A stretch of 64,000 nucleotides of DNA, from assembly GCF_001458195.1 (NCBI RefSeq), contig NZ_CYPU01000039.1, positions 62,093-126,092 of the forward strand. The letters run 5' to 3'. Below, piece by piece: positions 44,458-54,414 of the stretch. The DNA is from Ruegeria atlantica. Its GTDB lineage: Bacteria; Pseudomonadota; Alphaproteobacteria; Rhodobacterales; Rhodobacteraceae. Position numbers and translations under genes: made by a program. Position 1 is the first letter of the stretch, and the number at the start of each line of letters is the position of its first letter. Below the pieces are notes generated by a model. That model was not told where the DNA came from, ran no database searches, and was given only the letters and a program-made list of their open reading frames with translations.

Positions 44458-44523
44458 GCCGTTCACAACGGGCCCCGGATGCGATAGAGTGCCAGACAAA
44501 CGATCTCGGGAAAACTTGAGGCC

Positions 44524-45744
44524 ATGAGCAGGATCATTTACGCCATTGCGCTGTTTTGGGCGCTGTCGACTGCCGCAGTCGCGCATGACTTCAGCGCGCT
44601 TGCGCGCGTCTTGCCGGATGACAGTCGCATTGTGGACGAAGGTCGCGCAGGGGTGAGGGTCGATCTGGGCCTCAGCCAGGGCGTTCCTTACCGCGTATTC
44701 ACATTGCAAGATCCCTATCGCATGGTACTTGATTTTCAAGAGGTTGACTGGACTGGGCTTGACCGAGAAGCGCTTCTGCAAACCGATCGTATCAGCGGTG
44801 TTCAGTTCGGCGCGTATGTTCCCGGGTGGTCTCGGATGGTTTTGGAGCTTGGCGCGCCTTTGGCCGTCGACCGCGCCGAAATGAAAATTGATCAAACGGC
44901 TGGAGGCGCGCAACTGTCGCTGCTTCTGCAAGGAACCGATTTCGATTCATTCGCCGCCGGCGCAGGCGCACCCCGTCAACAAGGTTGGGATTTGCCCGAA
45001 CCCGCGGTGACAGCGACTCAGTCGCGCCAGGGCGGGGCAGGCGCGTTGCGGGTCATGCTTGACCCCGGCCATGGCGGTATTGACCCGGGGGCCGAGGCCG
45101 ACGGGTTGGACGAAAAGACCCTGATGCTGACCTTCGCGCGCGAGCTTCGCGAGCATTTATTGCGGACCGGAGGGTTCGAAGTGGTGATGACGCGGGTTGA
45201 TGACCAATTCGTCTCGCTCGAACGGCGCATCGCGCTGGCGCATCGGGCCGGTGCCGATGTGTTTATCTCACTGCATGCAGATATCCTGTCCGAAGGGCGG
45301 GCGCATGGTGCCGCAGTATATACTTTGTCGGACGAAGCATCAGATGTGGCCAGTGACAAGCTGGCCGAACGTCATGACCGGGGTGACCTGATCTCGGGGA
45401 TCGATCTAAGCGGTGCGGATGACCAGGTGGCCGATATTCTGCTGGATATCGCGCGGCAGGAAACCAAGCCCCGAACTGATGCGCTGGCCCGTGCGTTGGC
45501 AGATGGCATGACACAACAGGGCGGCCCGATGAACAGCAGGCCGATCCGCACGGCCTCATTCTCGGTTCTTAAAGCGGCGGACATCCCTTCGGTTCTGGTC
45601 GAGCTTGGATTTCTCTCCAGCCCACGGGACCTGCAGAATATCAGAAACCCGGAATGGCGCGTTGGAATGGCGCAGGGCATTGTCGATGGTCTTAAGAAAT
45701 GGCGGCAGGACGACCTGATCAAAAGATCCCTGATTGGTCAGTGA
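44524..45744 (+). CDS. amiC: N-acetylmuramoyl-L-alanine amidase
   Basis: Splits peptide stems from septal peptidoglycan during cell separation. The 406-residue protein has a signal peptide (MSRIIYAIALFWALSTAAVA), an AMIN domain (about 45-140: DLGLSQGVPYRVFTLQDPYRMVLDFQ) and a C-terminal Amidase_3 zinc domain with VMLDPGHGGIDPGAEADG, FISLHAD and VLVELGFLSS. It lies 95 bases before mrcA on the same strand, an order common in alphaproteobacteria. Confidence 0.95.
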   Translation: MSRIIYAIALFWALSTAAVAHDFSALARVLPDDSRIVDEGRAGVRVDLGLSQGVPYRVFTLQDPYRMVLDFQEVDWTGLDREALLQTDRISGVQFGAYVPGWSRMVLELGAPLAVDRAEMKIDQTAGGAQLSLLLQGTDFDSFAAGAGAPRQQGWDLPEPAVTATQSRQGGAGALRVMLDPGHGGIDPGAEADGLDEKTLMLTFARELREHLLRTGGFEVVMTRVDDQFVSLERRIALAHRAGADVFISLHADILSEGRAHGAAVYTLSDEASDVASDKLAERHDRGDLISGIDLSGADDQVADILLDIARQETKPRTDALARALADGMTQQGGPMNSRPIRTASFSVLKAADIPSVLVELGFLSSPRDLQNIRNPEWRVGMAQGIVDGLKKWRQDDLIKRSLIGQ

Positions 45745-45839
45745 CCCTGCGACGTAAACCGGCTATTATTGGCCATCGTGTTTTGACCCTGCGCCGGGCC
45801 ATCACTATATAGGCGTCACCGCGAGTAAAAGGCAGTAAC

Positions 45840-48326
45840 GTGATCCGTTTCATTCTTTCGATTTTCGGGGCGATCTTCAGCCTCGTGACATTGGGTATCT
45901 TCATGGCCGCGCTGGTCGTCGGCGCGATCTTCTGGATGTATGGGCGCGACCTGCCCAGCCATGAATCGTTGGCGCAGTACAAACCGCCCACGATCAGCCG
46001 AATCTATTCGGGCGAAGGCCAGTTGATCGACGAGTTCGCGCAGGAACGTCGCCTGTTCACACCGTCCGAAGAGATTCCCGATCTGGTGAAGCAGGCGTTT
46101 ATCTCGGCAGAGGACAAGAATTTCTACACCCATCAGGGTTACGATCCGCGCGGTATCATTGCCGCTGGTGTTGAGGCGGTGAAGTCCAAGGGTGAAACCG
46201 TTCGCGGTGCATCGACCATTACACAGCAGGTGATGAAGAATTTCCTGCTGTCCGGCGACCGCCGCGCCGAGCGGAAAATCAAGGAAATCATCCTCGCGAC
46301 CCGGCTTGAGGATACGCTGGACAAGGAACAGATCCTCGAACTTTACATGAACGAGATCTTTCTGGGTCAGAACTCTTATGGTGTGACCGCCGCCGCACAG
46401 ACTTATTTCAACAAGACCCTGCAAGAGCTGGAGCCGCACGAGGCCGCGACATTGGCCGCGATGCCGAAGGCGCCGTCGGACTATCATCCGGTTCGGCAAA
46501 AAGAGCGTCTGCTTGCACGTCGGGACTATGTTTTGCGCGAGATGAACCAGAACGGGTATATCGATCAGGCGACCTATGAGGTCGAAGTCGAAATGCCCCT
46601 CCGCTCGGTCCAGAATGGCGATTTCGAGAGTTTCCGCACCGCGCTGCCGCCGCGCGACTATTTCACCGACGAAATTCGCCGCCAGCTGAGCGACGATTTC
46701 GGCGAGGGTGAGTTCTTTACCGGCGGCTTTGCTGTCCGCGCCTCGGTCGACGAGGAAATGCAGCTTGAGGCCGCCAAGGCCCTGCGCACCGCACTGCAAA
46801 AATACGACCGCTCGCGCGGGAAATGGCGCGGCACAGGCGAGGTTATTGCGGAAGAAAAACTGACCGACGAAACTCAGTGGCGCGAAGCGCTGGCCATCAT
46901 AGAAATCCCCCGGGACGTTGTGCTTCCGACGCAGTGGTATCCGGCAGTTGTGATGAACGTGGGTGAACAGCAATTGATCGTGGGGATCGAGGACGGCCCG
47001 GCCGACGGCATCATCCCACGTTCCGATATCAAATGGATGCAAGGTGATTTCGCAGCGAACTTCAAACGTGGCGACGTCATTCTGGTTATGGCCGGGGAAG
47101 AAGGCCAGTGGTCCGCCCGTCAGGTGCCTGAAGTGCAGGGTGGCTTTGTTGCGATGGACGTGAACTCGGGCCGTGTTCTGGCGATGCAGGGTGGGTTCTC
47201 GTATCAGGATTCGGTGTTCAACCGCGCCACGCAGGCGCAGCGCCAACCGGGTTCCAGCTTTAAGCCTTTCGTCTATGCCGCCGCACTGGACAGTGGTTAT
47301 AGCCCCGCAACCATCGTTGTGGATGCCCCGATTGAGGTGAACACCCCCCAAGGTCTGTGGCGGCCCAAGAACTCGTCGAACAAATTCTACGGCCCAACGC
47401 CGCTGCGTACTGGGATCGAACAGTCACGGAACCTGATGACCATTCGTCTGGCGCAAGAGGTGACCATGCCGGTTGTCGCTGGCTACGCGGAACGGTTTGG
47501 TGTCTATGACCGTATGGGCGCGTTCCTGGCGAACTCGCTGGGGTCGGAAGAAACCACGCTGTACAAGATGGTCGCCGCCTACGCGATGTTCGCCAACGGC
47601 GGTGAGCGGGTGGAGCCCACTCTGGTTGACCGTATTCAGGATCGGTTCGGTAAGACGATCTACCGCCATGATGACCGGCAATGTCTGGATTGTAACTCGG
47701 CCTGGCTTGAGCCGGACGAGTCGCCCACTATCGAGACGAACCGCTCTCAGGTCATGGATGCGATCACCGCATATCAGTTGACGTCGATGATGAAAGGTGT
47801 GGTGGATCGTGGGACCGCGTCCAGTGTTGTCAATCTGCCGGTGCCGACTGCGGGTAAAACGGGTACGACGAACGAATCCAAGGATGCGTGGTTCATTGGC
47901 TTCACCTCAAACATCGTTGCTGGTTGCTATATCGGTTATGACCGCCCGCGTCCGATGGGGCGAGGGGCCTATGGGGGTACGTTGTGCGGACCAGTGTTCC
48001 AAAGCTTCATGGAGAAAGCGGTCGAGAAATACGGTGGCGGGCCGTTTGATGTGCCCGAAGGTGGTCACTTCATCAAGATCGACCGCTTCAGTGGCGCGCG
48101 CCTGCCTGCCGATGCTTCCGGTGACTATGTTGTGGCTGAATATTTCCGCGATGGCGTCGACGGCTTTATCGACCGTGTCTATGACGGCGGCTTTGCGATG
48201 GGCTCCGACCTGCCTCTGTTCGAAGAGGCCAACTCGGGCCGTCAGGTTACCACGTCGACTGGCAACACAATCACTGTTGGCCCCAACGCCAGCCAGGGTG
48301 ATCTGCAGGGCGGCGGTCTTTACTGA
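45840..48326 (+). CDS. mrcA: Class A penicillin-binding protein 1A
   Basis: A bifunctional peptidoglycan synthase of 828 residues: one membrane segment (IFSLVTLGIFMAALVVGAIFW), a glycosyltransferase domain with EDKNFYTHQGYDPRG and a transpeptidase domain with the active-site SSFK near residue 472 (QRQPGSSFKPF), and the KTGTTN motif near residue 672. An OB-like insertion lies between (about 335-430). The start codon is GTG 45840. Its 3' end overlaps the convergent phosphotransferase gene by 7 bases. Confidence 0.96.
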   Translation: MIRFILSIFGAIFSLVTLGIFMAALVVGAIFWMYGRDLPSHESLAQYKPPTISRIYSGEGQLIDEFAQERRLFTPSEEIPDLVKQAFISAEDKNFYTHQGYDPRGIIAAGVEAVKSKGETVRGASTITQQVMKNFLLSGDRRAERKIKEIILATRLEDTLDKEQILELYMNEIFLGQNSYGVTAAAQTYFNKTLQELEPHEAATLAAMPKAPSDYHPVRQKERLLARRDYVLREMNQNGYIDQATYEVEVEMPLRSVQNGDFESFRTALPPRDYFTDEIRRQLSDDFGEGEFFTGGFAVRASVDEEMQLEAAKALRTALQKYDRSRGKWRGTGEVIAEEKLTDETQWREALAIIEIPRDVVLPTQWYPAVVMNVGEQQLIVGIEDGPADGIIPRSDIKWMQGDFAANFKRGDVILVMAGEEGQWSARQVPEVQGGFVAMDVNSGRVLAMQGGFSYQDSVFNRATQAQRQPGSSFKPFVYAAALDSGYSPATIVVDAPIEVNTPQGLWRPKNSSNKFYGPTPLRTGIEQSRNLMTIRLAQEVTMPVVAGYAERFGVYDRMGAFLANSLGSEETTLYKMVAAYAMFANGGERVEPTLVDRIQDRFGKTIYRHDDRQCLDCNSAWLEPDESPTIETNRSQVMDAITAYQLTSMMKGVVDRGTASSVVNLPVPTAGKTGTTNESKDAWFIGFTSNIVAGCYIGYDRPRPMGRGAYGGTLCGPVFQSFMEKAVEKYGGGPFDVPEGGHFIKIDRFSGARLPADASGDYVVAEYFRDGVDGFIDRVYDGGFAMGSDLPLFEEANSGRQVTTSTGNTITVGPNASQGDLQGGGLY

Positions 48327-49153
48327 TCCGCTACCTGCAGGAGTAGGTTCAACAGGTCTTCTTCCGGGTCATTTGTGACGGTGCCATCTGCGCACCAGAA
48401 GATCGACAGAGCACATTTCGCGGCAGCCCATTGGGCAAGTCGTCTTTCGTTAACCCGCATGGCGGTCGCGTATAGCGCCAGGCCAGTTTCAATCTGTTCA
48501 GGGCGCCGAACCAACTCTGGCATGCCTTTTGGGTGGCGTAGGGCGTTGGCCAGCTCAAAAGCCGGATCACCGATGTACCCCTTGGCGTCAAAAACCCTAG
48601 GCCCGGCGGGTGTTGCGATCACGTTGTCATGATGCAGATCCCCGTGCAGCGGAACAACCGTATCCTGCGTGTCCAGAAGGTGACGGCCAATGCTGATCGC
48701 TTGCATCATGTCGTGCCGTAGCCGGGTCGGACAATCGTCTGAGAATTGGCAATCTAAAATTGGCGCGAAGACTTCCTGAAGCGGTTTCAGCCCGGTCGTG
48801 TTGATGGTCGGACTTTGGTGCAGTTGATCCGCTGCCGTCGCCAGACCGCGTACCGCATCATCCGGGCGGCCAGACCGCGCGATGTCCCCAAGCGATGGCC
48901 CTTCAAGCCATTCCGTCAAAACGGCGTTGGGCGCCTCGGCCAGTATGTGCACAGCACCCCGGTCACGCCACAGATGCATCAGGTGCGGACCAGCTGTTTC
49001 ATTGCCACGGTTTGAGCGGCGATAGATCTTGAGTGCGGCAAGCGTGTTGTCCAAAGTTCGGACCTTCCACACATGTGCATGCCCGGTATCCGCAACGAGC
49101 TGAGGGTCTTCCAAATCCCATCTGCTCAGAAACTCGTTCAGTGCGTTTTGCAT
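48320..49153 (-). CDS. Aminoglycoside phosphotransferase-like kinase (APH(6) type)
   Basis: A 277-residue protein-kinase-like phosphotransferase resembling streptomycin 6-kinase. The ATP-site Lys is in AALKIYRR, the catalytic Asp is in VVPLHGDLHHDNVIAT and the metal-binding Asp in VFDAKGYIGDPAFE. ATG 49153 gives the usual N-terminal length. It is a chromosomal gene without mobile context, so the natural substrate may not be an antibiotic. It is divergent from prfB. Confidence 0.85.
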   Translation of the reverse strand: MQNALNEFLSRWDLEDPQLVADTGHAHVWKVRTLDNTLAALKIYRRSNRGNETAGPHLMHLWRDRGAVHILAEAPNAVLTEWLEGPSLGDIARSGRPDDAVRGLATAADQLHQSPTINTTGLKPLQEVFAPILDCQFSDDCPTRLRHDMMQAISIGRHLLDTQDTVVPLHGDLHHDNVIATPAGPRVFDAKGYIGDPAFELANALRHPKGMPELVRRPEQIETGLALYATAMRVNERRLAQWAAAKCALSIFWCADGTVTNDPEEDLLNLLLQVADQ

Positions 49154-49229
49154 TCCGTCTTGCCTGTCTTGTGGTGGCCCGCGCCTCTTGCTATCACGCA
49201 GACCTGATTGAGCAAGTTGGGACAAGACC

Positions 49230-50357
49230 ATGCGCGCCGAAACCCAGAACACCGTGGCGGAAATCGAAAAGTCACTGGAGCTGCTGGCGCAGCGCATGGA
49301 CTATGAGACCGCCCCTCATCGTCTTGAGGAATTCAATGCGCGCGTCGAAGATCCCAACCTGTGGGACAACCCCGAAAACGCGCAAAAACTGATGCGCGAG
49401 CGTCAGATGCTGGTCGATGCCATTGAAACCTATGAGTCGATCAAGACCGATCTGAGTGACAACATCGAGCTGATCGAACTTGGTGAGATGGAAGAGGACG
49501 AAGAGGTCGTCACCGACGCCGAAGACGCCATCCAGAAATTGGGGGCGAAGGCCGCCAAGAAAGAGCTTGAGGCGCTGCTGGATGGCGAGGCCGACGGCAA
49601 TGACACTTTCCTTGAAATCAACTCGGGCGCCGGTGGCACCGAAAGCTGTGACTGGGCCTCGATGCTGGCGCGGATGTATGTCCGCTGGGCTGAGAAGAAG
49701 GGGTACACTGTCGAGCTGCAGTCCGAGACTGCGGGCGAAGAGGCGGGCATCAAATCCGCCGCCTACAAGATTTCGGGTCACAACGCCTATGGCTGGCTGA
49801 AATCCGAAAGCGGCGTGCATCGTCTGGTGCGTATTTCGCCATTTGACTCGGCAGCCAAGCGGCACACTTCGTTCAGCTCGGTCTGGGTCTATCCGGTGGT
49901 CGACGACAATATCGAGATTGAGGTGAACCCGTCCGAAATTCGCATCGACACATATCGGTCTTCGGGCGCGGGTGGTCAGCACGTGAACACCACGGACTCG
50001 GCGGTTCGAATTACGCACATTCCGACAGGGATCGTCGTGACCAGTTCTGAAAAGTCGCAACACCAGAACCGCGATATTGCCATGAAGGCCCTGAAATCGC
50101 GCCTGTATCAGCAGGAATTGGACCGTCGCAACGCGGACATTAACGCGGCACATGAGGCCAAAGGTGATGCGGGCTGGGGCAACCAGATCCGGTCCTATGT
50201 TTTGCAGCCCTATCAGATGGTCAAGGATCTGCGCACCAACCATGAGACTTCGGACACCAAGGGTGTTCTGGATGGCGATCTGGATGGGTTCATGGCTGCC
50301 ACCCTTGCGATGGATGTGGCGGGCAAGAGCCGCTCCGAGGCGCAAGGCGACGGCTAA
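49230..50357 (+). CDS. prfB: Peptide chain release factor 2
   Basis: RF2 ends translation at UGA and UAA. The 375-residue protein shows the peptidyl-transferase motif GGQ near residue 248 ([17 protein letters not shown]) and the codon-recognition motif SPF in [16 protein letters not shown]. The frame is continuous from ATG 49230; the programmed frameshift seen in E. coli prfB is not present. A Rhodobacterales-type repeat follows the gene. Confidence 0.97.
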   Translation: MRAETQNTVAEIEKSLELLAQRMDYETAPHRLEEFNARVEDPNLWDNPENAQKLMRERQMLVDAIETYESIKTDLSDNIELIELGEMEEDEEVVTDAEDAIQKLGAKAAKKELEALLDGEADGNDTFLEINSGAGGTESCDWASMLARMYVRWAEKKGYTVELQSETAGEEAGIKSAAYKISGHNAYGWLKSESGVHRLVRISPFDSAAKRHTSFSSVWVYPVVDDNIEIEVNPSEIRIDTYRSSGAGGQHVNTTDSAVRITHIPTGIVVTSSEKSQHQNRDIAMKALKSRLYQQELDRRNADINAAHEAKGDAGWGNQIRSYVLQPYQMVKDLRTNHETSDTKGVLDGDLDGFMAATLAMDVAGKSRSEAQGDG

Positions 50358-50397
50358 GACGCCGCAAGGTGGCGCTGCCCCCGTCTCCGCAAGCGGA

Positions 50398-50427
50398 GAC
50401 TCCCCCGGGATGTTTTTGGCCAGATGT
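50398..50427 (+). repeat. Intergenic repeat copy 2 (CTCCCCCGGGAT-TTT-GGCCAGATG type)
   Basis: actcccccgggatgtttttg followed by gccagatgta, just after a hairpin (gtctccgc-aa-gcggagac, 50383-50400) that stands behind prfB. It matches the copy at 34422-34453 in nearly all positions. Confidence 0.6.
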
Positions 50428-50547
50428 AGCTGATCCGTGCACTGCGGTGTGCGTGGTAAAAGATATATGTAAAACACGGGTTTAAATGGGGTTGCGGCCT
50501 CGCTAGGCTGATCGCGACTTGGTAACACTGAATGCGATGGGTCCCGG

Positions 50548-51942
50548 ATGGATTTAAGTCAGACAACCGCAACTGCCTTGTTGGCGGCGCTTTCGGCCCG
50601 GCGTCTCTTAGCCGCTGATCTGATGCGTGAAACCTTGGATCGCATTGCCGCGGTCAACCCGCCTCTGAATGCGATTGTTGCGCTGCGCGATGAAGAGGCG
50701 CTGATGGCCGAGGCGCGTGCGCTGGATGCGGGGTCAGTGACGGGCCCGTTGCATGGGTTGCCAATTGCGGTCAAAGATCTGGTGAATGTCGCCGGGGTGG
50801 TGTCGTCGCAGGGATCACCGCTGTATCGCGATCATGTACCCGAACAGGACGATCTGATAGCCGCACGGATGCGGGCGGCCGGCGCAATCCTGATCGGTAA
50901 AACAAATACGCCAGAGTTCGGCTTGGGCTCGCACACGTTCAATCCCGTTTATGGCGCCACACGTAACCCATATGATCGCTCTAAGACATGTGGTGGATCA
51001 TCGGGTGGGGCAGCCGTTGCGCTGGCCACCGGGATGGTGGCGCTGGCGGATGGCTCTGACATGATGGGCAGTCTGCGTAATCCGGCGGCCTGGAACAATG
51101 TCTATGGGTTTCGCCCAAGTTGGGGACGTGTGCCGCCGGAACCTGTCGGCGACGTATTCCTTCACCAACTGTCCACGCTTGGCCCAATGGCACGAGCTCC
51201 GGAAGATCTGGGTGTGTTGTTGGACGTGATTTCAGGGCCGGACCCACGGCATCCTGCAACCCCGCACAATGCTGCAGTGTCCCCAGTTCAGGCGGCCGAT
51301 CTGGCCGGTATGCGGATTGGCTGGCTGGGCGACTGGGGCGGGGCGTTCCCGTTTGAGGATGGTATTTTGGACCTGTGCCGGGATGCGCTGTCCGTTTTCG
51401 TACAGCTGGGGGCGCAGGTTGAAGCTGTTGCGCCGCCCTTTGATGCGGAACGCATATTCGAAAGCTGGTCGACCTTACGATCCTGGAGCGTGGCGGCAAG
51501 TCTGGCCCCGCAGTCTGAACAGCGGGCGCAGTTGAAGGATACGGCGCAATGGGAGCTTGACCAGGGGCAAGCCCTGACGGCGATGCAGGTGCATCAGGCG
51601 AGTGTTGTACGATCGGATTGGTTCCGGCGCGCGGCTGAACTGTTCGAAGGATTTGATGCGTTGATCCTGCCGTCTACTCAAGTCTGGCCGTTTGAACTTG
51701 AGCTCCCGTATCCCACCGAGATTGCCGGTAAAAGCATGGATACCTATCACCGCTGGATGCAGGTCATGATTCCAGTCAGCTTGATTGGCTTGCCGTGTCT
51801 GTCGGTGCCGGTGGGGTTTGGGGCAGGCGGGTTGCCGATGGGCATGCAGGTCTTTGGCCCGCGCGGCGCGGATGCAGATATATTGTCCATCGGGGCCGCG
51901 TATCACGACGCGACCGGGTGGCCACAAAACCGACCGGCTTGA
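50548..51942 (+). CDS. Amidase signature family hydrolase
   Basis: A 464-residue amidase with the Ser-cisSer-Lys triad: Lys76 in PIAVKDLVN, Ser151 in TCGGSSGGAAVALATG and the nucleophile Ser175 in DGSDMMGSLRNPA. The usual GSDxGGS reads GSDMMGS here, so one glycine of the oxyanion loop is Met. The substrate is unknown; the gene is not in a gatCAB cluster. It is followed 33 bases later by the DUF2189 gene. Confidence 0.9.
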   Translation: MDLSQTTATALLAALSARRLLAADLMRETLDRIAAVNPPLNAIVALRDEEALMAEARALDAGSVTGPLHGLPIAVKDLVNVAGVVSSQGSPLYRDHVPEQDDLIAARMRAAGAILIGKTNTPEFGLGSHTFNPVYGATRNPYDRSKTCGGSSGGAAVALATGMVALADGSDMMGSLRNPAAWNNVYGFRPSWGRVPPEPVGDVFLHQLSTLGPMARAPEDLGVLLDVISGPDPRHPATPHNAAVSPVQAADLAGMRIGWLGDWGGAFPFEDGILDLCRDALSVFVQLGAQVEAVAPPFDAERIFESWSTLRSWSVAASLAPQSEQRAQLKDTAQWELDQGQALTAMQVHQASVVRSDWFRRAAELFEGFDALILPSTQVWPFELELPYPTEIAGKSMDTYHRWMQVMIPVSLIGLPCLSVPVGFGAGGLPMGMQVFGPRGADADILSIGAAYHDATGWPQNRPA

Positions 51943-51975
51943 GGAGAGCGCCGGAAACAGGAGGAGAGACAGAGC

Positions 51976-52758
51976 ATGGAAAAACCCTTTGGGGTTCCGG
52001 AAATGGGACCTGTGGATACCGGTATGCTGGGAGAGGCATTGCGCCGTGCCTGGGCTGATTTTCGTCGGGCACCTGTATTTGGCCTGTTGTTTGGTGGGTT
52101 CTATGTGTTGGCTGGCTTGGCCATGGCGTGGGTCACGGTGCAGACGCAGACGTCATTCTGGCTGGTGTTGGCCACCATAGGGTTCCCATTGCTCGGCCCT
52201 TTTGCGGCAGTAGGGTTGTATGAGGTGTCACACCGGCTGGAACAGGGTGAACCTTTGGATTTCAACGAGGTTTTCGGCGTGATCCTGCAGCAGAGCCGTC
52301 GTCAATTGCCATCCATCTGCGCGATTATCGTGGTGATTTTCCTGTTCTGGTTTTTCTTGGGTCATATGATCTTTGCTCTGTTTATGGGGCTGTCGACCAT
52401 GACCAACGTCTCCAGTTCGCTAGAGGTCTTTATGACGCCCAATGGCCTGACTATGCTGGCCGTCGGCAGCATTGTGGGGGCCATTTTCGCGCTTATTCTA
52501 TACATGATCACCGTCCTTTCGATCCCGATGTTGCTGGATAGAGAACTGGACTTCGTGACTGCGATGATCGCCAGTTTCAGCTATGTCCGGTCGAACCCGA
52601 AGATCATGCTGGGGTGGGGTGTGTTCGTGGCTGTCGTGACATTCGTGGCCATGATCCCGTGGTTTTTGGGGTTGTTGATCGTCTTGCCGTTACTGGGGCA
52701 TGCCAGTTGGCACCTGTATCGTCTGATCACTCTGGCAGGGGCCGGGAAAGAAGCCTGA
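51976..52758 (+). CDS. DUF2189 membrane protein
   Basis: A 260-residue inner-membrane protein with about six hydrophobic segments, starting with a short soluble part ([28 protein letters not shown]) and the motif [23 protein letters not shown], which matches DUF2189. ATG 51976 has AGGAGGAGAGA upstream. Function is unknown. It converges with the XRE regulator at 52764, 5 bases away. Confidence 0.87.
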   Translation: MEKPFGVPEMGPVDTGMLGEALRRAWADFRRAPVFGLLFGGFYVLAGLAMAWVTVQTQTSFWLVLATIGFPLLGPFAAVGLYEVSHRLEQGEPLDFNEVFGVILQQSRRQLPSICAIIVVIFLFWFFLGHMIFALFMGLSTMTNVSSSLEVFMTPNGLTMLAVGSIVGAIFALILYMITVLSIPMLLDRELDFVTAMIASFSYVRSNPKIMLGWGVFVAVVTFVAMIPWFLGLLIVLPLLGHASWHLYRLITLAGAGKEA

Positions 52759-52763
52759 AGAGC

Positions 52764-53504
52764 CTATGCAGCACTTTGCTTGAGCCGCTTGGCAGCGCGC
52801 GCCGCAGGCAGGGCTGCCTTTGCCTGAGTGCCCAGATAGTTCAGCGAAATCCGGCGCATTGTGGTCGCCTGAGCGTTGGTCTTGGACAGGCAAATGGCAA
52901 TGCCACGCCATCGCTCGGAGTTTTCTTCAGTGCCGCGCGTTACAAGGTAGATACGGCTGTTTTGGGCCGCGCGGCTGGACATAAGGATAAAAATCTGCCG
53001 CCCGGCGCAGGCCGCGATGCCCTGCACTTCACGTCTGGTGGTGTCGGCCGGTATTCCCTCATTTTCGGGTTCATAGCTTCGCACCAGCGTGCATTGCGGC
53101 AAACGGCGCGTGTGGATCAGCCGGTGTCTGGTCATGGGAGATCCGTCCAGCCCCGTTTCCGTCGCATAATAAAAGCCCGCCGGCAGCAGGTTTTCGGTCA
53201 GCGTTGAGGGGCCGGACCCCAGGAATTCAGTCAGGGCCGAAGCAGCCGGATGTTCCGGAGGTGTTTCAATTTCCTCCAGAGGTCGCAACAGGATACGGGC
53301 GTCGACCTCGAAAAACCGGCACATGCGATCCAGAACATCGGGGCGGGGAAAGCTTTCACCCGCCAGATATCTGTTGAATTGGGTCCTGTTGATGCCCAGT
53401 TGACGGCACAGCTCAGACACGGACGAATATTGCCGCGACAATTGTCGCAGATTGTCGCCGAACATCTGGCGCAATTCATCAGGACCGCGGATACTCATGG
53501 TCAT
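52764..53504 (-). CDS. XRE-type transcriptional regulator with sensor-like C-terminal domain
   Basis: A 246-residue protein with an N-terminal helix-turn-helix (about residues 20-62: LRQLSRQYSSVSELCRQLGINRTQFNRYLAGESFPRPDVLDRMCRFF region) and a C-terminal part of about 150 residues of mixed beta strands (RHRLIHTRRLPQCTLVRSYEP... IAACAGRQIFILMSS), which may bind a ligand. Family not recognised beyond XRE. ATG 53504 is used; ATG 53498 is equally possible. It stands between the DUF2189 gene and the ilvN end. Confidence 0.8.
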   Translation of the reverse strand: MTMSIRGPDELRQMFGDNLRQLSRQYSSVSELCRQLGINRTQFNRYLAGESFPRPDVLDRMCRFFEVDARILLRPLEEIETPPEHPAASALTEFLGSGPSTLTENLLPAGFYYATETGLDGSPMTRHRLIHTRRLPQCTLVRSYEPENEGIPADTTRREVQGIAACAGRQIFILMSSRAAQNSRIYLVTRGTEENSERWRGIAICLSKTNAQATTMRRISLNYLGTQAKAALPAARAAKRLKQSAA

Positions 53505-53787
53505 TTCTGTCCCAGGTTCCAGAGTGTCATTCCAAAAAGTGCGACGCACCCGACCTTTTGGCCGTTCGTGCATTCTCAATCGTACTGGTGACCCTAGCTG
53601 GCGCATCCCAACACCACGCTACACCTCCGAAGTTAACGTAGGGGCAGGCAAACGCAATAGGCTTACATCAATTTGTATGATCTTTTTGGGTGGCCATGTT
53701 CATAGGCAACATAGCGTTGCATTGATTGAATATGTCCTGGTACCGCGCCTCGCCCCGGTACCGAGAAGGGGGGGCGAGGCGAAAAAG
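53505..53787. other. Gap between regulator and ilvN
   Basis: About 280 bases with no gene. It holds the regulator promoter region and, near 53745-53782, a hairpin (cgcctcgcccc / ggggcgaggcg) which probably marks the end of the ilvBN transcript; on the minus strand it lacks a clear T-run. Confidence 0.5.
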
Positions 53788-54348
53788 TCAGTCGCCGCGC
53801 AGCAGGGCGGCCACGCCGGTGCGCGCGATCTCAACAAGGCCCAGCGGGCGCATCAGATCGGCAAAGGCGTCGATTTTGTCAGGGGCACCGGTGATTTCGA
53901 ATATGAACGAATTCAACGTGCTGTCGACGACGCTGGCGCGAAAGATATCGGCCAGACGCAGCGCCTCGACCCGCTTGTCGCCCGCGCCAACAACCTTGAT
54001 GATCGCCAATTCCCGCTCGACCGAGGGGCCTTCGACAGTCAGGTCGTGAACCTCGTGTACCGGAACGATACGGCCCAATTGGGCTTTGATCTGTTCTATC
54101 ACCTGAGGGGTGCCGGTGGTGACGATGGTAATCCGGCTCAGGTGGCCAGTGTGATCCACCTCGGCGACGGTCAGGCTTTCGATGTTGTAACCCCGACCCG
54201 AGAACAACCCGATCACCCGGGCCAGAACACCCGGTTCGTTTTCAACCAGAACCGCAATCGTGTGACGCTCCTGCACGTCCGAGAACGTGGGGCGTAGGTT
54301 ATAGGCGGAATGGCGCGTTGCACCTTTTTTTATATGTAGGGCAGACAT
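53788..54348 (-). CDS. ilvN: Acetolactate synthase small (regulatory) subunit
   Basis: The regulatory subunit of acetohydroxyacid synthase, which confers valine feedback. The 186-residue protein has an N-terminal ACT domain (HTIAVLVENEPGVLARVIGLFSGRGYNIESL) and the ALS_ss C-terminal domain (RELAIIKVVGAGDKRVEALRLADIFRASVVD... RTGVAALLRGD). It follows ilvB by 66 bases in the same operon and is under the attenuator described at 56205-56307. Confidence 0.96.
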   Translation of the reverse strand: MSALHIKKGATRHSAYNLRPTFSDVQERHTIAVLVENEPGVLARVIGLFSGRGYNIESLTVAEVDHTGHLSRITIVTTGTPQVIEQIKAQLGRIVPVHEVHDLTVEGPSVERELAIIKVVGAGDKRVEALRLADIFRASVVDSTLNSFIFEITGAPDKIDAFADLMRPLGLVEIARTGVAALLRGD

Positions 54349-54414
54349 TTATGTCCCTTTCATCATCCTGTGATGGTCGGGTGCAGTGCACCCGACAAAA
54401 TCCGTCAAATTGTG

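Noticed and set aside
48320..49153. Acquired antibiotic resistance gene (streptomycin kinase)
   Set aside because: The gene sits among core genes without transposon or integron features, and such kinases are common in Roseobacter chromosomes.
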